DNA of 64,000 bases from Hemileia vastatrix (taxonomy: Eukaryota > Basidiomycota > Pucciniomycetes > Pucciniales > Zaghouaniaceae), in NCBI GenBank assembly GCA_030280995.1, contig JASXTE010000011.1, forward strand, positions 19,084,103 through 19,148,102, read 5' to 3'. Position 1 is the stretch's first letter, and each line of letters begins with the position of its first letter. The notes under the pieces are model-generated. The model was not told the DNA's origin. It saw nothing but the letters and a program-made list of their open reading frames with translations, and made no database searches. Shown piece by piece: positions 1 through 11,916 of this stretch. Both the position numbers and the translations under genes were made by a program.

Positions 1-107
1 AGGAATAGGCTCATTGACAGGCCTAATCTTCTGCACTACCTTCTTATACTTTGGCGCTCCACCTTCAACTTGAGTGATCTTCAGGAAATCTTCACCACCA
101 GACCTGG
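1..107 (-). pseudogene. pol fragment just upstream of reverse transcriptase
   Basis: One minus-strand frame is open from about 107 to the window edge and contains residues such as APKYKKVVQKIRPVNEPIP, which is like the linker that precedes reverse transcriptase in fungal Ty3/gypsy polyproteins. It belongs to the element at 1-4500. The rest of pol lies outside the window. Confidence 0.55.
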
Positions 108-695
108 AACAAAAACCAAGGGTTTTCCTATTGCTCACATGTGTGGCCAAGGTAATTTTTTTGAAAGGTGTAGAAGAAATTCTAGCGGTGCACAATTGGG
201 AGGACTAACTTTTAGACCCCAATCTCACCACTCCAAAACTTTTCCGCAATTCCAAATCTTCATCTTCACTTCCGTATTCCAAATCTTCAAATCTTGATTC
301 ATCTTCAGAATCAACTCTTCAAAAATTTTGCAGTTTATCCTTATGCTGGAGGCCCAAAAATTGATCTTGATTATCTTCTTTCTTCATAATTTTATGCAGT
401 TTAAACTCATGCTGGAGGCCCAAACATTGATATTGAAAATCTTCACAAAAATATTTTGAATCTTCTTTCTTCATTATCTTCAGATTTTTTTCTTGATTTT
501 CTTAAATTATTTTGAAATTTTTATCTTCTTTTCTTGAGTTTTCTTCTGACCTACAAAAATAACCAGGGTTTTCCCCAATGCTCACAGGTGTGGCCCAGGT
601 AATGTTTTTGAAAGGTGTAGAAGAAACCCTAGCGGTGCACAATTGGGAGGACTTACTTTTAGACCACAATCTCACCGCCCCAAAACTTTTCCGCA
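101..695 (-). repeat. 148-bp direct duplication inside the pol spacer (101-248 and 548-695)
   Basis: Two direct copies of about 148 bp share long identical runs such as GGTGCACAATTGGGAGGAC. They are separated by about 300 bp of AT-rich sequence that itself contains two short repeats around ATGCTGGAGGCCCAAA (near 343 and 411). In the minus-strand reading both copies translate to related peptides (SSQLCTARVSSTPFK and SSQLCTARISSTPFK), so the duplication copied a coding spacer of the retrotransposon. Confidence 0.85.
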
Positions 696-936
696 TATCT
701 TTCAATAAAGATATATAACCAATCTTCTTCCTTGAGCTTGAATTAAAAATAATTGAGAATCTTGAAAGAGAACAGAGACTTGATAAAAAACTTGATGAAT
801 ACTTGCAGAGAAGAGAAACATTAAAAAGAGAAAGTTGAAAATCCACTTGGTATATCTCCAAGAGAGCTGACCTAATACAACCTGGGATTTCCTCATCTTG
901 GGGAGTGGTTGTAGCACTAGGGTGATCAGCCCTCAT
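502..936 (-). pseudogene. pol spacer between protease and reverse transcriptase
   Basis: A 144-residue open stretch starts near 936 (ADHPSATTTPQDEEIPGCIR) and runs into the duplicated block. It is in a different frame from the protease just upstream, which ends at a TAG/TAA near 936, so a frameshift separates them. There are no recognisable domains; it is placed here only by position between protease and the reverse-transcriptase linker at 1-107. Confidence 0.45.
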
Positions 937-3316
937 TAATCTAAAAAAAACAGACTCTCAATAGAGCCTGAGCCACACTCCAAAAAACCAGAGGCGACAC
1001 TCACTTCCTTCCTTTTTCTGCAGCAATCCATGCACAGGTACATTGAAGATAAAACAGGCCTGGTCTCCCAACCATCCTCATCATGGGATGATAACCTCAT
1101 GTGAAGTCTCCTTTCATCTTCACCAGTCAACTCCAAACTGATTCCCAAATCAAATTGATAACCAATTCTTTCCTGAAAATCTATCAAGAATGGCCCGCCT
1201 AAAACTGCTTTTACATTACCTTTAGCAATGTAAAAATGAACCTTCCCTGAGGCTCCGCCAACATCTAACTTCAAAAACTCTGAAGTTACAACCAATTCAG
1301 TGACATGACCACCGATCCCTCTCAAATTCCCACCAATACCAGTTTTGATGGGGGGCCCAAATGAGTTGCCTCAAACAAAGAAATCAGGTTTATCTGAGAA
1401 CCTGAATCCACCAATGCCCTTGCCTCCCTGCCATTCAGAGTGACATTAACATATCCCAGAGGAGCAGAAAAATGAGTTTCCAACCCCTCACCAAACTTTT
1501 CAGCAGAATCAAAAATGTATTCTACCTCCCCAGAAGAAACTCTTCTCCTGGTCAACAACTTTTTCTGCCTATCAGCCAACCATGGACTGAAAGCATACAA
1601 TTCCCCATAAGATAGGGAAACCTGACCCTGATTCATCCTCTCCATGACAGAGTCCATAACATTGACTTGACCAGAAACCACTGGCCTCTCAAAGTGAGCC
1701 CTTGGCTTCACCACCTTGGTCCTAGAAGATTCTTGAGGACCAGCACCACCAAAAGATTTACCATCAACAGGAACCAAACCAGATCCCTCACCTGAACCTC
1801 TAACTCCAGCCGGCTTTGGCAATGAAACTAAAGGGAAATCCTCCTCAGAGTCAGAATCCACCTCCATTGGCATTGGCTCACTATTCATGTCCAATGCGCC
1901 AAAACTAGGGGGGCCCATGTCAGCCATACCCTTCTGCATCTTGTACAGCTCCTCTTTGCTGTACTTTTTCCTAGAAGCACTCAGCTTGGGATCCACCTTT
2001 GAAGCCTTAGGCTTTGGTTGTGCCTGAGAACTGCTCTTAGGCCTTCCCACCTTTCCTGCTTCCACATCATAAACACCAGCCAAGCATTCACCACTTGACT
2101 GTCCACCACAAGAGTACAACTCCAAACCACCAAAGGAAGTAGAAGAAGAGACCTTATTGACCTCCTTCCCCTTTCCCTTGACATCCTCATCCTCCTTACC
2201 AGAAGACTTCCCTTGATCAGGAATCTCCTCAAACCTTGGCCTCCTTTGATTGAGACCTCCCCTTCTCCTGACCAAATCAACAGGAGCCTGCCCCTCACTG
2301 GGCATCACAAAAGAACCATCAGGGAACTTGAAAACCCTGCCATCAAACTCCACTTTTCCTTCAGACACATCCATGTTCAATTCCCAACAATCATTGGACC
2401 TGTGCCCCCTCCTGCTGCAATAAGAGCAGACCCAAGGATCACTCCTACCAGCCCTCCTATCAAAATCTCTAGGCTGAGAAAGTGCCTTATTGACCTTCTT
2501 AGCCTCCTGCACAAAAATGTGGAGCTGTTTTTTCAGGTCAGCTAACTGTTCCACCATTGGGTCCCTCTCTTGTTTTGGAACCTTCACCATATTCTTCTCC
2601 TCCTTTTTCTCCCTAACTTCCTCTTCAGCCAAAGCCTCACTGACTTTGCTGACATATTTGGTACACCCCTCCTTATAGGTGTCCACAGCCAATAACTTCA
2701 AATGGGCCTTAACTGCCTCCTTCATCTTATCCAAGGCAGGCAACTTCTGGTCCCCATTAGAAAGAGTCTTCATCAATTCCTTTCTTGACAACTTCTTCAA
2801 CACATCCATCCTGACATCTCTAGCCAGGGCAGACCAAAAAATATCCTTGGCAGCATTTTCATGTGCCAGATCCTCCACTTCCACCAAATATTCCACCACA
2901 GGATCAAACTGTGGCAGAAACTTCCTGTAGCTATGCAAGTTACCCACACCACCATAAGGATGCCATTCACTGACAACCTTGTTCAGATCCACCATATTGA
3001 ACCAGACACCCCATCTATCCACCATCTCCCTACACAACAATTTCCAATCCCTCTTCTTGTAGCCTGACATGGCCACAATCTCCTTCTCCACTGCCCTATC
3101 ACCAATGAATAAGATAATCTGCTTCACCATGTCCAGTTAGGAAGCACCATCCACACCAGCAGCAGTTTCATATTTCTCCAGAAACCACTTCACATCTTCC
3201 CTATTAAACTTGGTACCATCCCAAGTTTTAATCCTAACACACTCCCTAACCATCACAACAGGAGGACTATCCCCCCCACTGACAGTCACTAAAGGAATAG
3301 CAGAGCCAGAAGCCAT
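936..3316 (-). pseudogene. gag-protease polyprotein of the G1 retrotransposon, broken
   Basis: The start is taken at 3316 (MASGSAIPL) because it aligns with the first Met of the sister copy at 62337. An N-terminal capsid-like region (VRIKTWDGTKF) is followed by an in-frame TAA at 3137-3139, where the sister copy has a His codon. A zinc knuckle CSYCSRRGHRSNDC (CX2CX4HX4C) binds nucleic acid in this family. A long Lys/Ser/Pro-rich linker leads to a retropepsin motif ALVDSGSQINLIS near 1400. The protease then loses frame at the G/C run 1351-1359 and continues in another frame (RGIGGHVTELVV) to a stop at 936. One stop and one frameshift make it nonfunctional as it stands; a homopolymer sequencing error could explain the frameshift but not the stop. 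Confidence 0.85.
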
Positions 3317-3387
3317 TCTTCCAGTCAAAAACACCAAAAAGAGCCAACCAAAGAAAACAGAGATTCCAAAGAACTAGCAAGTTCTAT

Positions 3388-3404
3388 CCCCACGTTGGGT
3401 GCCA
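3388..3404 (-). other. primer binding site of the G1 element
   Basis: On the minus strand the LTR end (..CTACA) is followed three bases later by TGGCACCCAACGTGGGG. The sister copy has TGGCGCCCAACGTGGGG at 62234-62250. This matches the tRNA-Lys type primer site known from other retroelements, with one mismatch here. Confidence 0.75.
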
Positions 3405-3408
3405 GAAA

Positions 3409-4500
3409 TGTAGACAATCCTATAATACTAGCTATAGGCCTTGACCAAGGGAGTTGAAGAAAAACCAGAGAGAAAATCCCCTGTCCCTTTAGAAAAATAG
3501 AGTTAGATTTACTTGCTAAAGTAAGTTGGCTCCTGTTTTCTAAAGCCCCTTTTCAATACACTTGACTTCTTGATGAGCCAAGAAAGTAGTCACCAGACAG
3601 ACTACCAGACCAAAGAACTGAATTGTTGACCAATGTCCACACCAGAGACAGCAAAGATACTTGATGTAGGCTGAAAATACGCACCAGAGACAGCAATAAT
3701 ACTTGCTATAGCTTGCAAGACTATAACAGAGAAAACAGTTGCCAAAGTTAAGTTAAATGAAGAACTCACTTGCAACAAACACAGCCAAATTGTGGCCAGA
3801 AAACAGTGAAAACTGAGTGAGGAACAATGATATCACCTCCGGATGGTTGTATGATAATTAAGTTTGCCCCAAACTGTCTTATTCACTATGTACACACAGA
3901 CCACTATCTATGAGCCCATGCACACCAAAAAATTTGGCGCCTGTACCAGCCAAATTGAATAAAAACCCTCCAGAAGTGCTCCCCAACCTTCTAAAACAGA
4001 GGCGGGCGGGCCGCCCAACATCAGAGGTGCCGCCTGAAGCGGCCCAGCCTTCCTGAAGCCAGAAAACCAATAAAAACAACTAATCTACTTAGAAAAATTA
4101 GCTACAACTACTAAAACCTTTAAAACACGGAATTTCACTATAACAACATTGAGACATGAAATATAGAGCTAAATTAGCCCTATTCAATGGTACTAAGTAC
4201 TTAACCCTAATACTTAAGGTTAGCCCGTAAAACACAAAAAACAAAATTAAACAGCTATCTTTTGTAACTGAAGAATGAGGAATTGACCCCTTAAAACTTA
4301 TAATATGAAAAATGTTATCAAGACATGAAATATATAGAAAAACCGGAGCTATCCAATGATAGTACCCACATACCCGCAGACCCAATATCCACAGAATAAC
4401 ACTCGTAAAATACCCAATTCTTCAACAGATGTCAATTAAGACATGCACAAACAGCACCAAAACACACAACAAAGGCCCCTGCCAATGTTGGAAGACCACA
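3409..4500 (-). repeat. 5' LTR of the G1 element (about 1.09 kb)
   Basis: On the minus strand it begins TGTGG and ends CTACA. It is similar over its whole length to the plus-strand LTR at 61148-62229. The short open frames inside it are not conserved in length between the two copies and are not called as genes. Confidence 0.85.
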
Positions 4501-4619
4501 CCGTGAATATGTTTTTAATGCCGATTTTTTTTGAGCTGGTGTATGAGATAAGTCCTGAATCATCTTATACATTTTTTATAAAAATCATTGAGTTCAGGAT
4601 TTTTCCATCCAGGAATAGC

Positions 4620-5956
4620 TCAGATGGGTGCTGTTTGGGCTGGTGGTGGGCCTTCCTCAATATCAGAGATGCACCTAGTATCATGAAAAAGCACAACAAA
4701 ACCTGGCACATCACTGCAGAGATCTCTTGCTAACTTGTAGCGTGCACTAGAAATCTGAATTCCAACTAAATCAGCTTCATAATAACAAAAAGCAAAGTAA
4801 AATAAAAAACTTACCTTGGTCGGGAAACGTTTTACTTGTGCCATTGCCCTCTTTTCCATCTTTTCTCTTTCCACCCTTTCCTCTTCTTGCCCAAAAAACC
4901 TTATCATCTCCTTCCCCTTATTAACTAACCATTTCTCAATAACACATTGAGTGAACTGAAGCTTTGACTGATCTATTGAATTCAAGGTGGTGAGCCACCT
5001 GGTACAGTGGTCACATACTATATTTCCCATGACTTGATTCTAAGTTGATTCCGAAAAATCATGGCAAGTCCAATCAAAGGCAAATTTCTGAAAACCTTTT
5101 TCTTGAAATTCACTCTCTAAGTTTCTTTTGAAAGAAAGTGGGATCGGTGCTCCTCCTTACAGTCCTCGAGGCTCAGGTGCTGGAAAAAATTTGGGCAGTC
5201 AAATTTTGGATTGCAAGAAGGCTATAGAATTGGTTATCAGAAATTGGAGATCAGCTGCAAAATTGGCATGGTTAGAAGATTGGACTTGGGTTAGGTCAGT
5301 TTTACTTGGTTCCAAGCTTTCCAATTTTCAATCTAAAAAGGTGTTGTGCTAACAGTATATTTTGCTATTTGTGTTGGTCCCCCAAGACAATACTTCAGAA
5401 GGTGGTAAATATTTCTATTTAGACTGTCCAAGTTCCTGGGAACATTATTCCTTCTAACTAAGCTTCTTACAGCCCTTAACCCCCATTCTCGTTCATGAGA
5501 CTCTTCTGAATTGAGTTTGTGGTAATCACTGATACCCATAATGATTGAGGGATTCACTAACAATTCAAATAAGTCAATTTAATTGGTTATTTTTAAATAA
5601 AAGAATACACTACAAATTTGACTTACCAGCTCCACTTGTGCTTGCTCCTTTGTTAGGTTGAGCAGATGATGATTGGTATCCAAAAAGGTCCCTCAATACT
5701 TCACTAGCCCAATCTCTCCTAGCTGATCAGCTTGCTGATCAGCACTTTCAGGAGCAGAAGGATGATTGGGATTAAAATTTCTCAGTTCTGCATGAGACTC
5801 TTGGCCTGGATTGGGATTAGGCGGTACAGATTGAGATGCATCTGGAGGTGGATCAGCAGCGGGTGGTGGTGGAGTATTTCCAGTATTAGTATGTTGAGGT
5901 GGAAAAAAATTGGAATCAGTTGGGTCAACAGACATCCCTTCAAAATTATCATCCAT
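4620..5956 (-). pseudogene. unknown intron-containing gene next to the Tnp2 transposase, degraded
   Basis: The frame starts with MDDNFEGMSVDPTDSNFFPP at 5956, is Pro/Gln/Asn-rich, and shifts by one base near 5720 into RDWASEVLRDLFGYQSSS. A likely intron (gtaagtc..gttag) follows at about 5559-5625, then an exon with DYHKLNSEESHEREWGLRA, several stops, and a last part with QFTQCVIEKWLVNKGKEMIR. A second likely intron lies near 4755-4815 (gtaagt..attcag), and the protein ends IEEGPPPAQTAPI. I do not recognise it. It lies about 430 bp downstream of the Tnp2 frame on the same strand, so it may be the second protein of the same transposon; that is inference from position. Confidence 0.55.
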
Positions 5957-6381
5957 AATGAACTGTAATAAAATAAAATAAAATAAAAATAATCAGTTTT
6001 TAAAATTTATACCTATCAAAGTTAAAGTAAAAAAAGTTACTATGTTTATAGTCTTGTTAACGTGTATGTTCTCTTGGGGAAAAATAAAGTGAATAATATA
6101 TAGCTATCAGCTAAAGTTGGAAGGTCAAACTATTTATAGTAGATGAATGAGCAAGAATATTATTCATTAAGTAACAATTTTATCATATTTCTTATTATCA
6201 TGATTTGCTTTCTTTCATTCTTACATTTAAGATAAAAATGACTCATTGAAAGCATGGGTTCTCTCTCAATACAAGCAAACAATGTAATTGTTCACTGATT
6301 TAAGATAAGGTAATTTGGATGCATTGCATTTTTAATTGAGCATTGAAATATTTCTTTTACCATTTACAAACATCACCAATT
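5957..6381. other. AT-rich spacer without a gene
   Basis: No supported coding frame. It is the gap between the Tnp2-type frame (ending 6382) and the start of the next minus-strand gene at 5956, so it should hold that gene's promoter. Confidence 0.5.
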
Positions 6382-9300
6382 CTACAAATTTCCCCAATCA
6401 CAAATTAACACAAAGATGTTAGTCAACAGAAAATAATTTTTATTAATTTTTTCACTCACTACTGTCTGCAGTCCAATGGCAGTGACAACCTTGTCTTTGG
6501 TTCCAAACATTCCTTTTTTATGCTTTACAGAAGCTGAATGTCCAATTATTGAATCTTTCTTAATCACAATTTGAGTTGCTTTGGCTAATCTTACTAACCA
6601 ACAATGCACTTGTGTGAAAAGCTCATAGGGATCCTTTGATTTTTCTTCTGGATTGAGCTCTTTGAAAGGACTTACTATTAAATATATTTTATCATTCTCT
6701 TCCTTTGACCTGAAAAGATCATCAATTTTCCCAAACTGGCTATCTTTTCCATAGTAGAATTCAATTGTTAAATTAGCAATGTGTCAATGGTAACTAGTAA
6801 ACCTCTTTCCATGTATCAATATGCTTGCTACATTTTCAACTACCCAATCCCCACTTTTCTCCAATGGTGTCAAAGCCTGTCTTGAAGTTTCTTTTCCCAT
6901 TCATGCACTTACTCATTTAGTAAATAATGCCATACTTAGATGGATCCATTTGTTTTGTTTATCAAGATCAATATGGATATTTTTAGTCTCACATTGATTG
7001 TTATCTTCAGCTTCACCAAGATCTAATACCCTAGACTTCCAATACCAATGTTTGAGCATTCTTAGCAGTATCTCTCCTGTGGTCAATATTAATAAATTAG
7101 CACAGCTGAGTTTTTAAATCATTGCTTACAAAAATTACATAGGTGGATGGTGATTTTTTGGAATTTCAAATAATATATTATTCACCTGCTCTCCAGACCA
7201 AGTAGCTGTACCTGATGGTGGACCAAGATGCTTTATCATTTTAGGATACTTTTGAGTGATATTCAGATTTGGATTTGCATTAATATTCTTCCAACCCTCT
7301 TTCAGGCACTCACAATACTCTAACAGAAATTTATCTGGGTCTTTAAGCTCATTAGTCTGTATATTTTGTAATGTTAAAAAATTGGTGATTGAGCATAATG
7401 TTACAAGTGACTTGAGAAGATAATATTCTCTTGGTTTTTCAGCTGAGGAAGCTGGAGATTCAGATTCTTTCAATTTTTCAAACCAAAGGGGTATAAGTGA
7501 CAAAGGGAAGTAGAGAGTATACAGCATGTGCCATTCTTCTGCCTTGATGGATCCTGCCTTTTTATATCCTACTTATTTTAGAACTCGTGTTAGCCAGGAA
7601 GATCTTCTTACTTGATCAATCATCTTCCATACAACCTGTAGCTCTGCTGCTATGATTTGTGGATTACTAATACCTTCATTTTCCTTCTCCTTACCTTTCC
7701 TTTTGTTTTCATCATCTCTAGCTGTCTCATTTGATGAGTGAGATCCTTCACTCTGTGATATGCTAATTCTTCGTTGCCTTAATTTATACAATTAATTCCT
7801 ACTTCCACTGCTGTGAGACTGTAATGAGGCCAAATGGCTATATGGAGGAATAAGTTTGGAGCTGGACGATCTACTTTGGCTTCTTGATTGATTTGTATCC
7901 AATCCTTCACTATCTAGTCCATGATGACTTGATGACTGTCTTGAACTAGTAAGTCTTTTCCACTTGTGCTGTCTTGTGTGTCCTGTATCATCATCATTAT
8001 TATTTTTGGTGCTTAAGCTAATTCTACGTTTTTTAGAATGTTTTTTCAGTGAAGTATCAGAAAAGAAATTTTCATCTTCTTCTCTTACATGCCAATTTTT
8101 ATCCTTTTCCTGCTTTCTTTGTAGATCTTTTTCTGAATTTTGGATTTGAAAATAGCTTAGACTGTGATCTTTTAGGTTTCCAAGCATATGTGAATGCATA
8201 ATATCAATAGAGAAATATTCATTTGGATGCCAATATTCAAGTTTATTCAGCTCACTCCATTGTACCCCATGATTCTGAACAATTGATACATGCTTTCAAT
8301 GTGACTTAGAATTTTTTCACTTTGTTGCCCAGCACATATAATCCTCATGATTCAGTAACGAAAAATTTCCCACATTGTTTTCACTAATTTCATCTTTAGA
8401 GATATTACAGAAAGCGCAAAATATTCTCGCAGAGTGACTTGAAAAGCCAGCCAATTTTTGTATTGCAGGAATGTCACCTATCAAAGAGAACAATGCAACT
8501 CTTAATTTCCGGCCTCATGGCTTAAGATGTGTCTTTTCAATCAATATACCATCCCATAGAGTTTGTAGATCATTAAACAGCGGTTTTAGAAGGTGATTAA
8601 GCTGTTCACTTGTGGGTTCTGTTGGTCCAGGTATAATAGCATACAAAAAAAGATTTTCCATTTTGTATCTATCTTCTTGAGGTAGGTTCATGCACACCAT
8701 CATAATATTGCCTACAGACTTCTGATGACCTCCAATCCTATTACCACCAGGCCTAAACCAGTCAACATATAAAGTAAACATTAAGTTGCCTGAAGTTATT
8801 GTATATTCATCATCATTGCCACCCAGAGCTGGAGTGGTATTGGGAAAGTTTTTCCAAATTGAACCATCACAAACATCCTTCATCAAATCACACTCTACAT
8901 TGTCTGCCACAGGGGTTTTCTTCTCAATCAGGAGCTCAAATTTGAACAATTTGATCTTTTTCTTAAGCCAGTCAATAAAGGAATGGTGATGAAATGTTTT
9001 AAGAGATAATTATTTTACATGTTCTTGATGTTCCTCCATCAAATACAGCCTTTCATCACATTTAACTACAATTTTTCCTGCTCCAAAAATTTTTAAATAG
9101 TGCTTTGATGATTAAAAAAAAGGTTGATTGCAACATAGTATGGATGGTTGAGATTCAGAGTTATACTCATAAAGAGCAAAGCATTTAGGACAGCATTTTT
9201 TAGTGAAAAATGATTGATTGAGCTTTAAGAGACTAAAAACTGTATCTATTGAGCATGGGATCAGTCGGACAATGCTATCAGAATCCAGTCCTCCAATATC

Positions 9301-9760
9301 ACCTAGTAGTTTGAGCTTTTTAATTTCTTCATCAAAAAATTGAGTACAACATTCTTTTCTCAAATGATGAATCAGAGAAAGCTTTTCTGCCTGCCACATA
9401 ATTATTTGGCTATACTGTTCCCCAAGATTTGAGTTTCTAGAGACTGTTGAAGATACTTCTTCCCCCAATAGCGACTTCCCCTATGTAATAAATCATTGAA
9501 ACATCATAAAGAATTTTATTCTCACTTTGAACTATAGATATACAGCTTACTGTTTCTGTGGAGCCTGAAATTTGAATGTTATTTGGATTGTTGGAAGAAA
9601 AAACCATCTGGGCCTTCCTATTTCTTTCCTCTTGATGTTTTGCATAAGAATTAGAGATTTTGAAAGCCATACCAACTTTAAAGGACCCAGAAGAAGTTTG
9701 ATACTTTCTATTGACACATCCAAGCTCTTGACATTTACATGCATGAAAAAATGGAGGCAT
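6382..9760 (-). pseudogene. Tnp2-type (En/Spm, CMC superfamily) transposase, degraded
   Basis: The frame starts MPPFFHACKCQELGCVNRK at 9760 and has cysteine clusters (CKCQELGC, then CCPKCFALY) typical of a zinc-binding N-terminus. The core at 8949-8515 reads FTLYVDWFRPGGNRIGGH, then MVCMNLPQEDRYKMENLF and AIIPGPTEPTSEQLNHLL, which is the Transposase_21/Tnp2 signature. It continues as LAGFSSHSARIFCAFC with a CX2C pair and SIDIMHSHMLGNLKDHS. Further on are a WLTRVLK segment and a frame around ICNF..SLVTLCS at 7527-7135, and finally AKATQIVIKKDSIIGHSAS. Known role of the family: cut-and-paste DDE-type transposition of CACTA-like elements. At least six stops or frameshifts break it, among them a stop near 8318 and one near 7573; introns cannot all be told from damage. 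Confidence 0.8.
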
Positions 9761-10813
9761 TGTAATTGTAATAGAGGTGGGAATAAGTTAACTGTTGGAA
9801 GTTACCAATTAAAGGTATTCCTTTATTTTCAAGGCACTAGCTAATATAAGCTACATTTTTTATCAAAAGAATATGATGGAATATGTGTTGAAATTATTTA
9901 AGTTGAAATGTTTACTTTTTGATCAGATAAATTATATATTAATTAAAAGCTATGCAGTATACTTTATTTGTATTCTGTATACTCTCTGTGTTTGTACAAC
10001 AATGCATGCATTTTATTAGAATATTTTCTATCATAGAAACAATTCTATTGTACACAAAAGCATCTTAATTATTTTTCTATCAAATTCCTTCTGAGTTATA
10101 TCTAACTAACCTATAATTATTTGATTTTAGTAAAAATTCTTAGTTATGGACTATAAGAAAACTAATCCATATTTTTAATATAATTATTTAAAAAATCATC
10201 CCAAAAATAAGGTTAATTTTTTGTAAAAAACAATAACAAACATATTTCCTTCACTTTGAAAATTGGTCTGTACTAGGTAGAATTTTCCATAAAGAAATAA
10301 TCAAAAATACTCAAATAATAGATGCTACAAAAGTGTAAAACTTAAAGAATTACAAAAAAGCTGAAACCTTGTATAAATTTTCATACATAAATTTGATGAA
10401 GTGACACTCTAGTCTATTTTTTCAGGTTGAACAAAAATTACTTGATGGAATATGTGCTACTATCATATTGGACCAAAAATATTTTTTTGGTAATCAAAAA
10501 ATGAACATAGCCTCACATTTATCAAATTATTTTTTTGGAAACATTTTTTGAAAAGAAAAAAATCCTTTTCTCAAATGAGTCCACTTTAAACACATAATCA
10601 TTCTCTTCCTTTTGTATCATTCCTTGTGAGTTCAAATTTCATATAAAAATATAATTTATGCATATTATAATGCCATAAAGTTGAAATATTTCTTATTCTT
10701 AATTTTTGTGATATTTCTCCTTAAATAAACTTTGATCATAAAGTTTTAGAGCTCCACAATTTATCCTTCCTCTTTGTTTAATTTTATTGAACACTTTCTT
10801 AATCTATTTTTTA
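9761..10813. other. AT-rich intergenic region between divergent pseudogenes
   Basis: About 1 kb of very AT-rich sequence lying between the minus-strand transposase start (9760) and a plus-strand frame (10814). No coding signal was seen. By position it would have been a divergent promoter region. Confidence 0.45.
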
Positions 10814-11916
10814 TGAACCCTAGTAGCTCTTACTTTCCTCATGGAAACCTGCCCAAAAACACACAAACACTTGATAGAATTTTTAATGAGACTTTGCCTC
10901 CATTCAATTCTCACTTTTGTATATCTATACACAATTTTTGTTTTTCACTTTTGGATATGTCACCAGAATCAAATGGATGGAAACAAAACCCTACTGAAGA
11001 GCAATTAGACATATTTTCATCATTTGACATGAATTCTTGCAACATCGCCTTTGAACTAGCTCATCCAGAATCAAATTCAGCTGTTTCAGAAAAGTTTTCA
11101 CCAATTTTCCGTGAATCTTTTATTGACCACCTTTGCGTGTGCGGTTTCCCATGGTCAACTTTTGCTTGGAACTTAGATTGGTTTGACAAATGGAACCAGG
11201 TCTTGGAAAATATTCTTATTAAACACTGGGACAATTCCTTAAAAACCAAAAATTTGATTACATATCCAATTGACTCAACTCAAATTATCTTATCAAATCA
11301 AATGGGAGTTCTTCACCGTTGGTTTTTAAGTCATTCTGATAAATTAAGACTTGGGAAGAATTTTGGTAGCTCTCAAGAAATAATCAAAGTGAGAAAGCAT
11401 AAATATAGAATAAAAAAAAGTATGAAAATCCCCTTTTTTTCAACCATTTTTATTTATGACCTTTATTTCAAATAACAAAGATTATTATAATTCAGTTAAC
11501 CAAACTAAACTTCTTAAACAACTTTCACATTGTGAAACTTATCACAACCTTTTCACAAACATCAAGTGTTTTTCAGACACCAAAATTGATAATGATGGAT
11601 TGTTAAGAGGAGGTCTGAAGATTTTTCTAAAGTTGCACAATATCTTGACCAACAACACTTTGATATTCAAGATACTTGGACCTAATCTGGAAGTGTGCTA
11701 AAGGACTTGGCCTTGTACAAAAGAATCAGTTTGGTTTTAACATTATCACCTAACCTTAATCCTTCTCATGTCCCCTGGGGTTTGTCGAATGACTGTTATT
11801 CTCCCTTATATCTTGCATCTCTAAATCCTCAACAACTCAGCCTTTGAAATCCTCAAAATCCCATAAATTTACCTGCTATCCTTGTAATTCTTGCTTCCTC
11901 TAATGTGAGTGATTGA
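10814..11916 (+). pseudogene. unknown gene, broken by frameshifts
   Basis: Begins MNPSSSYFPHGNLPKNTQT (an upstream in-frame Met at 10774 adds 13 hydrophobic residues). It stays open for about 220 codons, with WSTFAWNLDWFDKWNQVLEN and MGVLHRWFLSHSDKLRLGK, and ends in a basic segment KVRKHKYRIKK. A frameshift near 11440-11470 leads to YHNLFTNIKCFSDTKIDN, and another near 11640-11700 to LSPNLNPSHVPWGLSNDCYS, ending ASSNVSD at the TGA 11914-11916. I do not recognise a domain. It is convergent with the SNF2-like pseudogene, overlapping it by 17 bases, which suggests both were parts of one compact unit. It could be an accessory protein of the Tnp2 element. Confidence 0.5.

Larger units (their letters stand above)
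1..4500 (-). mobile_element. Ty3/gypsy-type LTR retrotransposon, family G1, cut by the window edge
   Basis: Read on the minus strand, the order is 5' LTR (4500 to 3409), primer binding site (3404-3388), gag, aspartic protease and the beginning of pol, which runs off the left edge. The order LTR-PBS-gag-protease is that of an LTR retrotransposon. The zinc knuckle and the retropepsin motif support the assignment; Ty3/gypsy rather than Copia is inferred from similarity of the gag-protease to the other Ty3-like copies here. A second copy of the same family lies at 61148-62608 on the plus strand. The copy is dead: there is an in-frame stop in gag, a frameshift in the protease and a duplication in the pol spacer. 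Confidence 0.85.

Noticed and set aside
3879..4385. Minus-strand frames in the G1 LTR (also plus-strand 61543-61758)
   Set aside because: They do not keep length or frame between the two LTR copies and have no recognisable domain.
8786..8989. Plus-strand frame of 67 codons
   Set aside because: Antisense to the Tnp2 core with the conserved VDWF..IIPGP signature.
9112..9760. KDZ-type transposase
   Set aside because: The cysteine clusters alone would allow it, but the core motifs downstream (VDWF, MVCMNLP, IIPGP) are those of the Tnp2/Transposase_21 family.
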